19,523 nt of DNA from UBA6109 sp035366835 (GTDB lineage: Bacteria > Desulfobacterota > Syntrophia > Syntrophales > UBA6109): NCBI GenBank assembly GCA_035366835.1, contig DAOSIS010000046.1:1-19523 (forward strand). Reading direction: 5' to 3'. The translations under genes and the position numbers were made by a program. Positions 6,725 through 14,108 of the stretch are shown here, piece by piece. Every line of letters starts with the position of its first letter. The stretch's first letter is position 1. The notes beneath the pieces were generated by a model. That model searched no databases and was not told where the DNA came from. It worked only from the letters and a program-made list of their open reading frames with translations.

Positions 6725-8221
6725 ATGACCGTCCGTGTCCGTCTGATGCTGGCAACCGTGCTGGCGCTCGTCGTGACGATGTCCGTCTGGGGCTGGATCC
6801 AGCTGCGCACGCTGGAGAACCTCCTGTTCGAACAGCAGGGCAAGCGGCTGAGCGGCGTCGCCGAAACCATCAGCACCTACTATCAGCATTTCCCCACCGG
6901 CCAGGGCCTCTCCGCCCTCGATACGGCCCTCAAGGAACACGTCCAGTCGGACGTCCGCCTCGCTCGGATCGATCTCTTTTCCCTCGGCAAGGGATCGATC
7001 GAATACGTGGCCGGCGCCAGCCGTGTCCACTACGAATGGCCCGATGCCCTGGTGGCCTCGGCCGCGACGAAGATGAAACCGGAGATGGTCCAGCTGTCGA
7101 CCGACGGCGGCCCCGCCCTGGGACTTCTGTATCCCTTCCTCGCCGACAACGATGTCCTCACGATCGTCGGGGTCATCGCCTTTTCCCGGGCGAACTGGGA
7201 GATCCTCTCCCGTGCCCAGTACCTGATGGTTTTCAGCACAGGGGGATTGCTGCTGGCGATCTTCCTCGCCCTCAGCCTCAGCTACGGATGGATCATCGGC
7301 CGTCCCCTCCGGATCATCATCCGCACCATCGATGCCTTTCAATCCGGCCAGTACGTCAAGCGGATCCCCTTCGGCCGCCGCAGGGACGAATGGGGGCAAT
7401 TGTCCGACCACTTCAACCGGATGGCGGACGACGTGGAAAACGTCCTGGCAAGAAATCAGGAATTGAACAGGCAGCTGGAGCAGAAAGTCCAAGAGGCCAC
7501 GGCGAAGGTCATCGACCTGCAGATGCAGGTCAATCAGCTTCAGCAGCTCACCGCCCTCGGATACCTCACGGCGACGCTGGCCCACGATCTGGGAACGCCC
7601 CTGCACTCCATTGCCGGCATGACGAAACTTCTCCTCGAGCGGACGGACTGGCCCGCCGACGTCATGAGGAAGCTGGAGCTGATCCTGCAGCAGACGCAAC
7701 GACTCAACAGCGTCATCCAGAACGTGCGGCGGGCGACGCGCCTCCCGGAGGCGCATTTCGAGGCGTTGACGGTTCCCGGCATCCTCCAGGAATCCCTGCC
7801 TCTGATCGAACCGCTGATTTCGAAGGCGGGTATCCGCCTCGACCTGCAGATCGAACCGTCCCTTCCGGTGATCTACATCGACCGCTACCGCTTCCAGACG
7901 GCGCTGCTCAACCTGATTCAGAATGCCGTAGAGGCCATGCCGGCGGGTGGGCGAATCCTGATCTCAGCACGGAAGGATGAGGCCGGGAAGAGCATTGCCC
8001 TCGCCGTAGGCGACGACGGCAGGGGTATCCCCACGGAATTGCTCGGGAAGGTCTGCCAGCCCTTCTTCAGCACCCATACGGAGGAGGGGATGCGGGGGCT
8101 CGGGCTTGCGATCGTTCAGGATATCGTCAAGATCCACAACGGGCGCATGACGATCGAAAGTCCTCAGGGCGGGGGAACGACGGTCACGCTCTTCTTCCCC
8201 GATTCCCGCCATGACGGGTGA
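6725..8221 (+). CDS. Membrane sensor histidine kinase
   Basis: 498 aa inner-membrane kinase. TM1 is at about 6-26, a periplasmic sensor region of about 138 residues follows (28-165), TM2 is at about 166-191, then a HAMP domain (191-245) and a coiled coil (243-275). The HisKA H-box ATLAHDLGTPLHS holds the phosphorylated His287. HATPase motifs: N-box LIQNAVEA (Asn400), G1 GDDGRG (430-434), and G2 RGLGLAI (457-463, the first Gly of the usual GTGLGL replaced). The C-terminal half resembles NtrB/AtoS-type kinases that pair with sigma-54 response regulators. The ATG has GAGG 10 nt upstream. The nearest regulator is the NtrC-type gene on the opposite strand about 0.5 kb away, the presumed partner. 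The sensor domain has no family I can name, so the signal is unknown. Confidence 0.92.
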   Translation: MTVRVRLMLATVLALVVTMSVWGWIQLRTLENLLFEQQGKRLSGVAETISTYYQHFPTGQGLSALDTALKEHVQSDVRLARIDLFSLGKGSIEYVAGASRVHYEWPDALVASAATKMKPEMVQLSTDGGPALGLLYPFLADNDVLTIVGVIAFSRANWEILSRAQYLMVFSTGGLLLAIFLALSLSYGWIIGRPLRIIIRTIDAFQSGQYVKRIPFGRRRDEWGQLSDHFNRMADDVENVLARNQELNRQLEQKVQEATAKVIDLQMQVNQLQQLTALGYLTATLAHDLGTPLHSIAGMTKLLLERTDWPADVMRKLELILQQTQRLNSVIQNVRRATRLPEAHFEALTVPGILQESLPLIEPLISKAGIRLDLQIEPSLPVIYIDRYRFQTALLNLIQNAVEAMPAGGRILISARKDEAGKSIALAVGDDGRGIPTELLGKVCQPFFSTHTEEGMRGLGLAIVQDIVKIHNGRMTIESPQGGGTTVTLFFPDSRHDG

Positions 8222-8248
8222 ACGGGACGGCAGGTCCCGGAAAAAAGA

Positions 8249-8278
8249 AAAGGCGCGAATCGATCGACTCGCGCCTTT
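8249..8278. terminator. Bidirectional intrinsic terminator
   Basis: AAAGGCGCGA and TCGCGCCTTT form a perfect 10-bp stem with a 10-nt loop, with an A-rich tract on the left and T-run on the right. It lies between the convergent kinase and Lys/Ala-rich protein genes and can serve both. Confidence 0.8.
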
Positions 8279-8310
8279 CCCGAAGATCTGAAATCCGCAG
8301 GAAAAGATCC

Positions 8311-8553
8311 TTACTTCGCTGCGGGGGCTGCGGGAGCCGCTTCCTTCTTCTCTTCCTTTGCAGCCTTCGCCTTCGCCTTCGCCTTCGAGGTCTTCGCCTT
8401 CGCCTTTTCCTTGACTTCCTTCTCGGGCGCCGCTTTCGCGGGCTCTGCAGCCGGGGCGGCGGGGGCGGGGGCCGGGGCAGCCTTCTCAGCCGCGATGACC
8501 GAACCGCAGAACAGGAACACCAAACCGATCACGATAACCATCAAACGCTTCAT
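8311..8553 (-). CDS. Small exported Lys/Ala/Pro-rich protein
   Basis: 80 aa, low complexity, family not recognised. A signal peptide (MKRLMVIVIGLVFLFCG, cleavage probably after SVIA) is followed by a mature part of almost only Ala, Lys, Pro and Glu, with KAKAKTSKAKAKAKAAK near residues 48-64, reminiscent of histone-H1-like tails but exported. A strongly basic, probably disordered periplasmic or secreted product is expected; binding to acidic envelope polymers would be a guess. The ATG has AGGAGG 7 nt upstream. A consensus sigma-54 promoter puts the transcript start about 30 nt before the ATG, and the 34-bp site B lies further upstream. It shares this control with the other small exported protein, pointing to a joint role. 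Confidence 0.8.
   Translation of the reverse strand: MKRLMVIVIGLVFLFCGSVIAAEKAAPAPAPAAPAAEPAKAAPEKEVKEKAKAKTSKAKAKAKAAKEEKKEAAPAAPAAK
8363..8386. repeat. Hexanucleotide tandem repeat inside the Lys/Ala-rich gene
   Basis: GCCTTC is repeated four times without interruption, and two further near-copies follow at 8396-8407. It encodes alternating Lys-Ala. A gain or loss of units keeps the frame, so slippage would change tail length without breaking the protein. Confidence 0.7.
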
Positions 8554-8593
8554 TTCACTACCTCCTGAGTTTTTTGACATTTGCCCGAGATTG

Positions 8594-8609
8594 AGCAAGG
8601 CCCGTGCCA
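8594..8609 (-). promoter_or_regulatory. Consensus sigma-54 (-24/-12) promoter
   Basis: Read on the minus strand, TGGCACGGGCCTTGCT is a full match to the RpoN consensus TGGCACG-N4-TTGCW. Predicted start near 8583 gives a leader of about 30 nt ahead of the Lys/Ala-rich exported protein. Confidence 0.88.
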
Positions 8610-8708
8610 CAGTATGTTCCGGGGGTCCGATCATGCAAATAGTCAAATGCAAAGGGTATTGGCGGTTGCGGCGCAGCGGGCGGCCGGAGGGTCTGCCGGG
8701 GTATTGTA

Positions 8709-8742
8709 GAATTCCTCCCCAGTCGCTGGGGAATTTTTCATC
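8709..8742 (-). promoter_or_regulatory. 34-bp dyad element (site B), putative sigma-54 enhancer
   Basis: Second copy of the dyad element, with a perfect 7-bp stem TCCCCAG / CTGGGGA (3-nt centre, 8716-8732) and the same flanks, GATGAAAAATTCC at one end and GAATTC at the other. Its centre is 115 bp upstream of the TGG of the consensus sigma-54 promoter, against 116 bp for site A. It begins 7 bp after the stop codon of the sigma-54 regulator gene. As a terminator for that gene it would lack a T-run on the correct side. Confidence 0.72.
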
Positions 8743-8748
8743 GGCATT

Positions 8749-10068
8749 CTACTTGCCGTTGCCGGCGGCTTCCCGGGAGAGCCCGTAGCGGAGGATCTTG
8801 GTGCGAAGCGTCTTCCGGTCGATGCCGAGGAGCTGGGCGGCCCGGCTCTGGTTCCAGTCGGTGTTCTTGAGCATCTGGAGGATCTGCTCCCGTTCGGCGC
8901 CCTCCAGGGGCCGCCATTCGGCCCTGGTGCGGAATTTCTCGGGAAGATTCTCGGGCAGGATCATCATGAAAGGGGACAGGAGAAGCGTCTGCTGCAGCAC
9001 GTTCTGCAGCTCCCGGACGTTGCCGGGCCAGTCGTAGGCCATGAGCCTCTCCATGGCGTCATCGGATATTCCCGCGCCGGGATAGCCCAGCTTGGCCAGG
9101 AGAGATTTGATCAGTTGCGGCAGGTCCTCCTTATGCTCCCTCAGAGGAGGCATGTGGAGGCGGACGACGAAACGGTACAGGAGATCGGCCCGGAAATTTC
9201 CCTTCGCAACCTCCTCGTCGATCTTGCGGTTCGCCGCGCCGACGACGCGGACGGAGACGTGGTGGACCTCCCGCCCGCCCAGCCGCCGGACCTCTCCGTC
9301 CTGCATGAACCGCAGCAGCTTTCCCTGGAGCGCAGTGGACATCTCCGTGATTTCATCGAGGAAGATCGTGCCGCCTTGGGCGGAGGCGAGGAGGCCCGGA
9401 TGGGAGCGGTCGGCGCCCGTGAAGGCGCCCTTTTCGTACCCGAACAGCTCCGATTCCAGCAGGGTGTCCGGGATGGCGCCGCAGTGGACCGGCACGAACG
9501 GCTTTTCGGACCGCGAGCTGAGCTGGTGCAGCGAGCGCGCGGCCAGCTCTTTCCCCGTGCCGCTTTCCCCTTCGATGAGGATGCTTGCCGCGGCGTCGGC
9601 GACGCGGGCCAACTGCTTGTAGAATTCGACCATGGTCGCGGAGGAGCCGATGAACTGCGGCTCGTCTTTCAACGGCGGGCGGCCGCGCATCCTCCGCTGC
9701 CTCAATTCCCGGACTTCGAGGACCTTGCGGACCAGCGCCCTCGCCGCGTCGGGTGAAAAAGGCTTGCTGATGTAGTCCCAGGCACCCAGGTTGAGGGCTT
9801 CCATCGTGGTCTGCAGGTCCCCGTAGGCGGTCATCAGAATGACCGGCAGCTCCGGCCGCTCGCCGTGGACGTGACGGAGGAATTGCAGGCCGTCCATATC
9901 GGGCATCCGGATATCGGACATGAGCAGGTCGTAGGAAGACAGGTCCCGGCACAGCGCTGTCCTGGCGGAGGTATCGGTGTCCACATCATACCCAGCCCGG
10001 GAAAGCGCCTCCTGGAGGAACTCGCAGGCAACGGCGTCGTCGTCGATGATCAGAATCCGTACCGGCAT
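8749..10068 (-). CDS. NtrC-family sigma-54-dependent response regulator
   Basis: 439 aa with the three standard domains. Receiver (1-120): acidic pocket D10/D11, phospho-acceptor Asp52 in SDIRMPD, Thr80, Lys102. AAA+ sigma-54 activation domain (about 138-370): Walker A GESGTGKE at 167-174, intact GAFTGA loop at 214-219 for contact with sigma-54, Walker B TIFLDE at 234-239, arginine-finger region near 293-299. C-terminal Fis-type helix-turn-helix (about 390-430, NQSRAAQLLGIDRKTLRTKI). It binds upstream sites and drives open-complex formation by ATP hydrolysis. The ATG is 9 nt after the stop of the GAPDH gene and lacks a strong ribosome site, implying translational coupling. Two sigma-54 promoters with matching dyads lie close by and are its likely targets. 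Confidence 0.95.
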   Translation of the reverse strand: MPVRILIIDDDAVACEFLQEALSRAGYDVDTDTSARTALCRDLSSYDLLMSDIRMPDMDGLQFLRHVHGERPELPVILMTAYGDLQTTMEALNLGAWDYISKPFSPDAARALVRKVLEVRELRQRRMRGRPPLKDEPQFIGSSATMVEFYKQLARVADAAASILIEGESGTGKELAARSLHQLSSRSEKPFVPVHCGAIPDTLLESELFGYEKGAFTGADRSHPGLLASAQGGTIFLDEITEMSTALQGKLLRFMQDGEVRRLGGREVHHVSVRVVGAANRKIDEEVAKGNFRADLLYRFVVRLHMPPLREHKEDLPQLIKSLLAKLGYPGAGISDDAMERLMAYDWPGNVRELQNVLQQTLLLSPFMMILPENLPEKFRTRAEWRPLEGAEREQILQMLKNTDWNQSRAAQLLGIDRKTLRTKILRYGLSREAAGNGK

Positions 10069-10077
10069 GCCGCGGGG

Positions 10078-11088
10078 TCAGAATCCTTTCTCCGCCATGT
10101 AGTTGGCCAGGTCCGCCACGCGGCAGGAGTAGCCCCATTCATTGTCGTACCAAGCCACGACCTTGGCCATGTTGTCCCGAAGCACCTGCGTGAACTCCAC
10201 ATCGACGATCGAGGAGTGCTCGTTGCCCCGGAAATCGGTGGAGACGAGCGGCTCTTCCTCGCAGGCCATGATGCCTTTGAGCTGCCGGCGCGCCGCGCTT
10301 TTGAGGGCCTCGCGCAGTTCCGCCGTGTCCGTTTTCTTCTTCAATTCGGCGGTGAAATCCACGATCGACACCGTGGGCGTGGGGACGCGCAGGGAGTATC
10401 CGTCGAAACGGCCGGCGAGGTCCGGAATCACCAGGGCCAGCGCACGGGCGGCGCCGGTCGATGTCGGGATGATGTTCTGGGCCGCGGCGCGGGCGCGGCG
10501 CAGGTCCTTGTGGGGAAGATCCAGGATGCGCTGGTCGTTCGTGTAGGAGTGTACGGTCGTCATCATCCCCTTTTCGATGCCGAATGCTTCGTGGACGACC
10601 ATGGCCGGCGGCGCGAGGCAGTTGGTCGTGCAGGACGCGTTGGAAAGGATGTGGTGCTTCTGGGGATTGTACTGGCGGTGGTTGACGCCCATGACGACGG
10701 TGAGATCTTCCTCCTTGGCCGGGGCGCTGATGATGACCTTCCTGGCGCCGGCCTCCAGGTGCGCGGCGGCCTTGGGTCCGGTGAGGAAGAGCCCCGTGCT
10801 TTCGATGACGATGTCCACGCCTTCGTCATCCCACGGGATCGCGGCAGGCTCGCGGCAGGCGAAGCTCCGGATGGTCTTCCCGTCGATCAGGAAAGCGTCC
10901 TTCCTGACCTCGACGCTTCCGGAGAAACGTCCGTAGCTCGTGTCGTATTTCAGGAGATGGGCGTTTGTCTTGACGTCGAACAGGTCGTTGATCGCAACCA
11001 CCTGCAGCGACTGGGGATATCTGGCCAGGACGGCCTTGAAGACCTGCCGCCCGATGCGTCCGAAGCCGTTGATGCCAAGGCGAATCAT
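10078..11088 (-). CDS. gap: Type I glyceraldehyde-3-phosphate dehydrogenase
   Basis: 336 aa, full length. It catalyses the NAD-dependent oxidative phosphorylation of glyceraldehyde 3-phosphate, reversible in gluconeogenesis. The Rossmann motif INGFGRIGR is at 6-14. The NDLFD segment (34-38), with Asp35, indicates NAD rather than NADP preference. The active site SNASCTTNCLAP has catalytic Cys153, with the base His180 in TTVHSYTNDQ. The ATG has AAGGAGG 5 nt upstream. It sits between a GAF-domain gene (67 bp upstream) and the sigma-54 regulator (9 nt downstream), an unusual setting for a central metabolic gene. The window also has aldolase and fructose-bisphosphatase, so three gluconeogenic steps are encoded within 11 kb. 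Confidence 0.97.
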   Translation of the reverse strand: MIRLGINGFGRIGRQVFKAVLARYPQSLQVVAINDLFDVKTNAHLLKYDTSYGRFSGSVEVRKDAFLIDGKTIRSFACREPAAIPWDDEGVDIVIESTGLFLTGPKAAAHLEAGARKVIISAPAKEEDLTVVMGVNHRQYNPQKHHILSNASCTTNCLAPPAMVVHEAFGIEKGMMTTVHSYTNDQRILDLPHKDLRRARAAAQNIIPTSTGAARALALVIPDLAGRFDGYSLRVPTPTVSIVDFTAELKKKTDTAELREALKSAARRQLKGIMACEEEPLVSTDFRGNEHSSIVDVEFTQVLRDNMAKVVAWYDNEWGYSCRVADLANYMAEKGF

Positions 11089-11155
11089 ACGTTCCTCCTT
11101 CCGGTCACAGGGGGTTGGTTCGTTCCGGGGCCCCGCAGAGGGCCGCGATGCGGCA

Positions 11156-11719
11156 TCAGTTGTCGTCGATGCGGTTCTTGTGCTCCGTCATGAGTTCGTA
11201 GCGGGTCTGTAGCGTCTTGTGGAGCCTGGCATTTTCGATGGCGATGGCGCTCAGGTTGGCCGCGGCCTCCAGAAAGCGGATTTCCTGGTCGTCGAACTCG
11301 CGGATCCGGTCCGAATAGACCCGCAGGACGCCCGTCGCCTTGTTCTCGATGAGAAGCGGAAGGACCAGGACGGACTTGATCCCCTCGGCCTTCGCGCGGG
11401 CGCCGTACTGGAAGTTCTTGTCGGTGCTCGCGTCCCTCAGCCACATCGTCTTTCCCTGCAGGGCCTTCTTGTCCAGACCGCTTTCCTTGACCAGGACGGG
11501 GCCCTTTCTCAGGTACTTGTCGGACAGGCCGTAGGCGGCTTTCAGGAGGAGCCTCTGCCTTCGCGAATCCAGGAGCCGGATGCTGCACGCCTTGGCGCGG
11601 ATCGTCCCGGCCACGTGCTGCGCCACCTCTTCCAGGACGACGCAGGGATCGAGGGAGGCATTGATCACCCTCGCCAGATCATAGAGCGCGACGAAGTAGT
11701 CTATCGGTTTTTCCTTCAT
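11156..11719 (-). CDS. GAF domain protein
   Basis: 187 aa, a single GAF domain (about residues 10-165) with the SIRLLD, LVLPLLIENKATGVLRVYS and FLEAAANLSAIAIENARL segments typical of the fold, and a short C-terminal helix. GAF domains bind small ligands or cofactors or mediate dimerisation; there is no output domain, so it probably acts through a partner protein. The second of two close ATG codons is chosen because AGGAGG lies 8 nt before it but only 2 nt before the first. It is the first gene of a probable GAF-gap-response regulator operon, with a promoter about 120 bp upstream. The ligand is unknown. Confidence 0.88.
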   Translation of the reverse strand: MKEKPIDYFVALYDLARVINASLDPCVVLEEVAQHVAGTIRAKACSIRLLDSRRQRLLLKAAYGLSDKYLRKGPVLVKESGLDKKALQGKTMWLRDASTDKNFQYGARAKAEGIKSVLVLPLLIENKATGVLRVYSDRIREFDDQEIRFLEAAANLSAIAIENARLHKTLQTRYELMTEHKNRIDDN

Positions 11720-11840
11720 GGCCATGCCCTCCTGTTTCCCCCGCTCTCCCTTCCATCCGGTCTTGAGGCCGGACCTGCCCGGGAAGCGGGGCGGCTGTTA
11801 AGAGGTTGATCGGGAGCCGCACGGATCGGCTTTTGCCTCG

Positions 11841-11869
11841 TGGATAGCCTGAAAAACCCCGTCTGTCAA
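11841..11869 (-). promoter_or_regulatory. Sigma-70-like promoter for the GAF-gap-regulator operon
   Basis: On the minus strand a perfect -35 TTGACA is followed after 17 nt by TATCCA (3 of 6). A start near 11833 would give a leader of over 100 nt, which includes a small TCCGG/CCGGA hairpin. Confidence 0.45.
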
Positions 11870-11927
11870 AGGGAAAAAGCGTTTTCGGTACGGCCGGATA
11901 TGGGCCGGTGGCGGGAGCCGGTCAGGA

Positions 11928-12884
11928 TCAGCCGGAGCTTTCCCGGAAGACCAGTTCCGGCTTCTTCAGAAATACCTCCGTATCGGGCGGAACGGAGTCT
12001 GTGATCCACACGTTGCCGCCGATGACGGACCGGGCGCCGATCACGGTGCGACCGCCCAGGATCGTGGCATTGGAGTAGATCGTGACGTCGTCTTCGATCG
12101 TCGGGTGCCGTTTCTCCGTCCGCAGGCGTTCGCATTCCTCCTTGCGCAGGGAAAGGGCCCCGAGTGTGACGCCCTGATAGATCCGCACGCGGTCGCCGAT
12201 GATCGATGTGGCGCCGATCACCACGCCGGTGCCGTGGTCGATGAAGAAGCTCTCCCCGATTTCGGCACCGGGGTGGATGTCGATCCCGGTCAGACTGTGG
12301 GCGTGTTCGGTCATGATCCGGGGCAGCAGGGGGACCTTCTGCTCATACAGGAAATGGGCGGCCCGATACACGGTGATCGCAAAGAGGCCCGGATAGCTGA
12401 AGATGACTTCGTCATGGCTCTGGGCTGCGGGGTCGCCGTCGAATGCGGCCCGGATATCCCCGGCGAGCATCCCCCGCAGCTGCGGCAGGTTGTGGATGAG
12501 GGAAATCGCGATCTGCTGCCCCCGCTCGTCGCAGGATGTGCAGGGCTGCTGGTAGCGGATGCAGTCGTGGCGGATGGCAAGGGCGATCTGCCGGGACAGC
12601 GCCTCGAACAGGGCGATGACCTCTTCGCCGAAATAATAGGTCAGGTTGATCCGGTCCACGCGGGAACGGCTGAAATAGCCGGGATAGAGGATCCGCCGCA
12701 CCCGCTCGATCAGGTCGACGACCACGTCCCGGGAAGGCAGGGGCTCGGACGTCACGTGCTCGAAGCATCCGTTGCTGCTGCTGCACGAAGTGACCAGCTG
12801 TCCCACGACGTCGGGGATCTCGGCGCGATACCGGAGTTCCGTAGCCGCTTCGTTCTTGCACTCATCCGTCTTGGAATCGTCCAT
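11928..12884 (-). CDS. cysE: Serine O-acetyltransferase
   Basis: 318 aa. It transfers acetyl from acetyl-CoA to L-serine, giving O-acetylserine for cysteine synthesis, in the cytoplasm. The N-terminal helical domain spans about 50-185. The left-handed beta-helix follows, with hexapeptide repeats: TGIDIHPGAEIGESFFIDHGTG at about 199-220 holds the conserved Asp/His pairs, then IYQGVTLG, RHPTIEDDVTIYSNATILGG and a final turn. Loop and tail differ from Escherichia coli CysE; it is closer to the longer EpsC-like form. The N-terminal 45 residues carry four extra cysteines (C9, C34, C40 and neighbours). The ATG has AGGGG 7 nt upstream. It follows nifS by 45 bp, so cysteine supply is genetically joined to cysteine desulfuration. 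Confidence 0.92.
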   Translation of the reverse strand: MDDSKTDECKNEAATELRYRAEIPDVVGQLVTSCSSSNGCFEHVTSEPLPSRDVVVDLIERVRRILYPGYFSRSRVDRINLTYYFGEEVIALFEALSRQIALAIRHDCIRYQQPCTSCDERGQQIAISLIHNLPQLRGMLAGDIRAAFDGDPAAQSHDEVIFSYPGLFAITVYRAAHFLYEQKVPLLPRIMTEHAHSLTGIDIHPGAEIGESFFIDHGTGVVIGATSIIGDRVRIYQGVTLGALSLRKEECERLRTEKRHPTIEDDVTIYSNATILGGRTVIGARSVIGGNVWITDSVPPDTEVFLKKPELVFRESSG

Positions 12885-12929
12885 GGATTTCCCCTACCTG
12901 CGGTTTCCTGAGGCGTGCGCCGGCCCCGG

Positions 12930-14108
12930 TCAGGCGCTGGCGCACTTTTCGCCGGGCCTCCAGTAGGGCGACATGCCGCGCAGCCGTTCGATGATTCCCG
13001 GCAGCTTGTCGATGACGAAGTCGATGTCCTCCTCCGTATTGTAGATGCTGAGGCTGAAGCGGATCGAGCCGTGGGCCATCGTGAAGGGGACGCCCATGGC
13101 GCGGAGGACGTGCGACGGCTGGAGGGACCCCGATGTGCAGGCGGAGCCGGAGGACGCGCAGATGCCGAACTGGTCCATCAGCAGGAGGATGCCCTCCCCC
13201 TCGACATATTCGAAACTGATATTGGTCGTGTTGGGCAGCCGCTGCGCGGTGTCGCCGTTGACACGGCTGCCGGGGACTTTCCGGAGCAACTCCGTTTCCA
13301 GCTTGTCCCGCAACGCCCGGACCCGCGTGTTCTCCTCCTTGAGGTTCGCCGCGGCGAGTTCGCAGGCCTTTCCCAGCCCCACGATGGCCGGCGTGTTCTC
13401 CGTGCCTCCCCTGCGCTCCCGCTCCTGGTGGCCGCCGATGAAAAAAGGAACGAATTTCGTGCCCCGGCGGACGTACAGGACCCCGATGCCCTTCTGGGCA
13501 TGGAGCTTGTGGCCGGAAAAAGACAGCATGTTGATCGTGTTCTTCTTCATGTCGATGGGCATCTTGCCCACGACCTGCACGGCATCGGTGTGGAAGAGGA
13601 TGTCCCGTTCGTAGGCCATCCGGGCGGCCCTCTCCACGGGGAAGACCACGCCTGTTTCATTGTTGGCCCACATGAGGCTCACGACCGCGGTGTCCGACGT
13701 GAGGCTCTTCGCATAACTGTCCATGTCCAGGCGTCCCTCCGCATCCACGGGGATCTCGGTGACGCGGTATCCCTCTTTGCGGAGGTGGTGACAGAGCGAT
13801 CGCACGGCGGGGTGCTCGACCCGGCTCGTGACGATGTGCTTCTTGTCCGGGGATACCGCCAGCGCCGACCGGATGGCCGCGTTGTCGCTCTCGGTGCCGC
13901 AGCTGGTGAAGACGATCTCTTCGGGCTCGGCGCCCAGGACGTCCGCCACCCGTCCCCGGGCGATCCCCACGTGGCGCGCCACCTGCCCCCCGAAGGAATG
14001 CATGCTGGAGGGATTTCCGTAGAGTTCCGAAAAGAACGGCAGCATCGCCTCCAGGACTTCCGGGGCGACCTTCGTGGTGGCGTTGTTGTCTAGGTAAACG
14101 GTCTTCAC
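12930..14108 (-). CDS. nifS: Cysteine desulfurase (NifS/IscS type)
   Basis: 392 aa. This PLP enzyme releases sulfur from cysteine as an enzyme persulfide for Fe-S cluster assembly. Landmarks: YLDNNATT at the N-terminus, HPAVRS with His99, the PLP Lys201 in SFSGHKLHAQKG, GGTENTP, and the active-site loop SSGSACTSG with Cys324. The start is GTG, overlapping the nifU stop as GTGA, with GGAGG upstream, so nifU and nifS are translationally coupled. An ATG far upstream in frame would run through nifU and is rejected. With no nif structural genes in view, a housekeeping role is likely; iscS is an equally fair name. Confidence 0.95.
   Translation of the reverse strand: MKTVYLDNNATTKVAPEVLEAMLPFFSELYGNPSSMHSFGGQVARHVGIARGRVADVLGAEPEEIVFTSCGTESDNAAIRSALAVSPDKKHIVTSRVEHPAVRSLCHHLRKEGYRVTEIPVDAEGRLDMDSYAKSLTSDTAVVSLMWANNETGVVFPVERAARMAYERDILFHTDAVQVVGKMPIDMKKNTINMLSFSGHKLHAQKGIGVLYVRRGTKFVPFFIGGHQERERRGGTENTPAIVGLGKACELAAANLKEENTRVRALRDKLETELLRKVPGSRVNGDTAQRLPNTTNISFEYVEGEGILLLMDQFGICASSGSACTSGSLQPSHVLRAMGVPFTMAHGSIRFSLSIYNTEEDIDFVIDKLPGIIERLRGMSPYWRPGEKCASA

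Noticed and set aside
4940..8653. Shared 12-mer GTCAAATGCAAA at 4940-4951 and 8642-8653
   Set aside because: Exact matches of this length are expected by chance in a window of this size, and their positions relative to promoters differ.
8709..8742. The dyad as an intrinsic terminator
   Set aside because: In the direction of the regulator gene it is followed by GAATTC and not a T-run. The T-run is on the side where no gene needs it, and the second copy upstream of another sigma-54 promoter fits an enhancer better.
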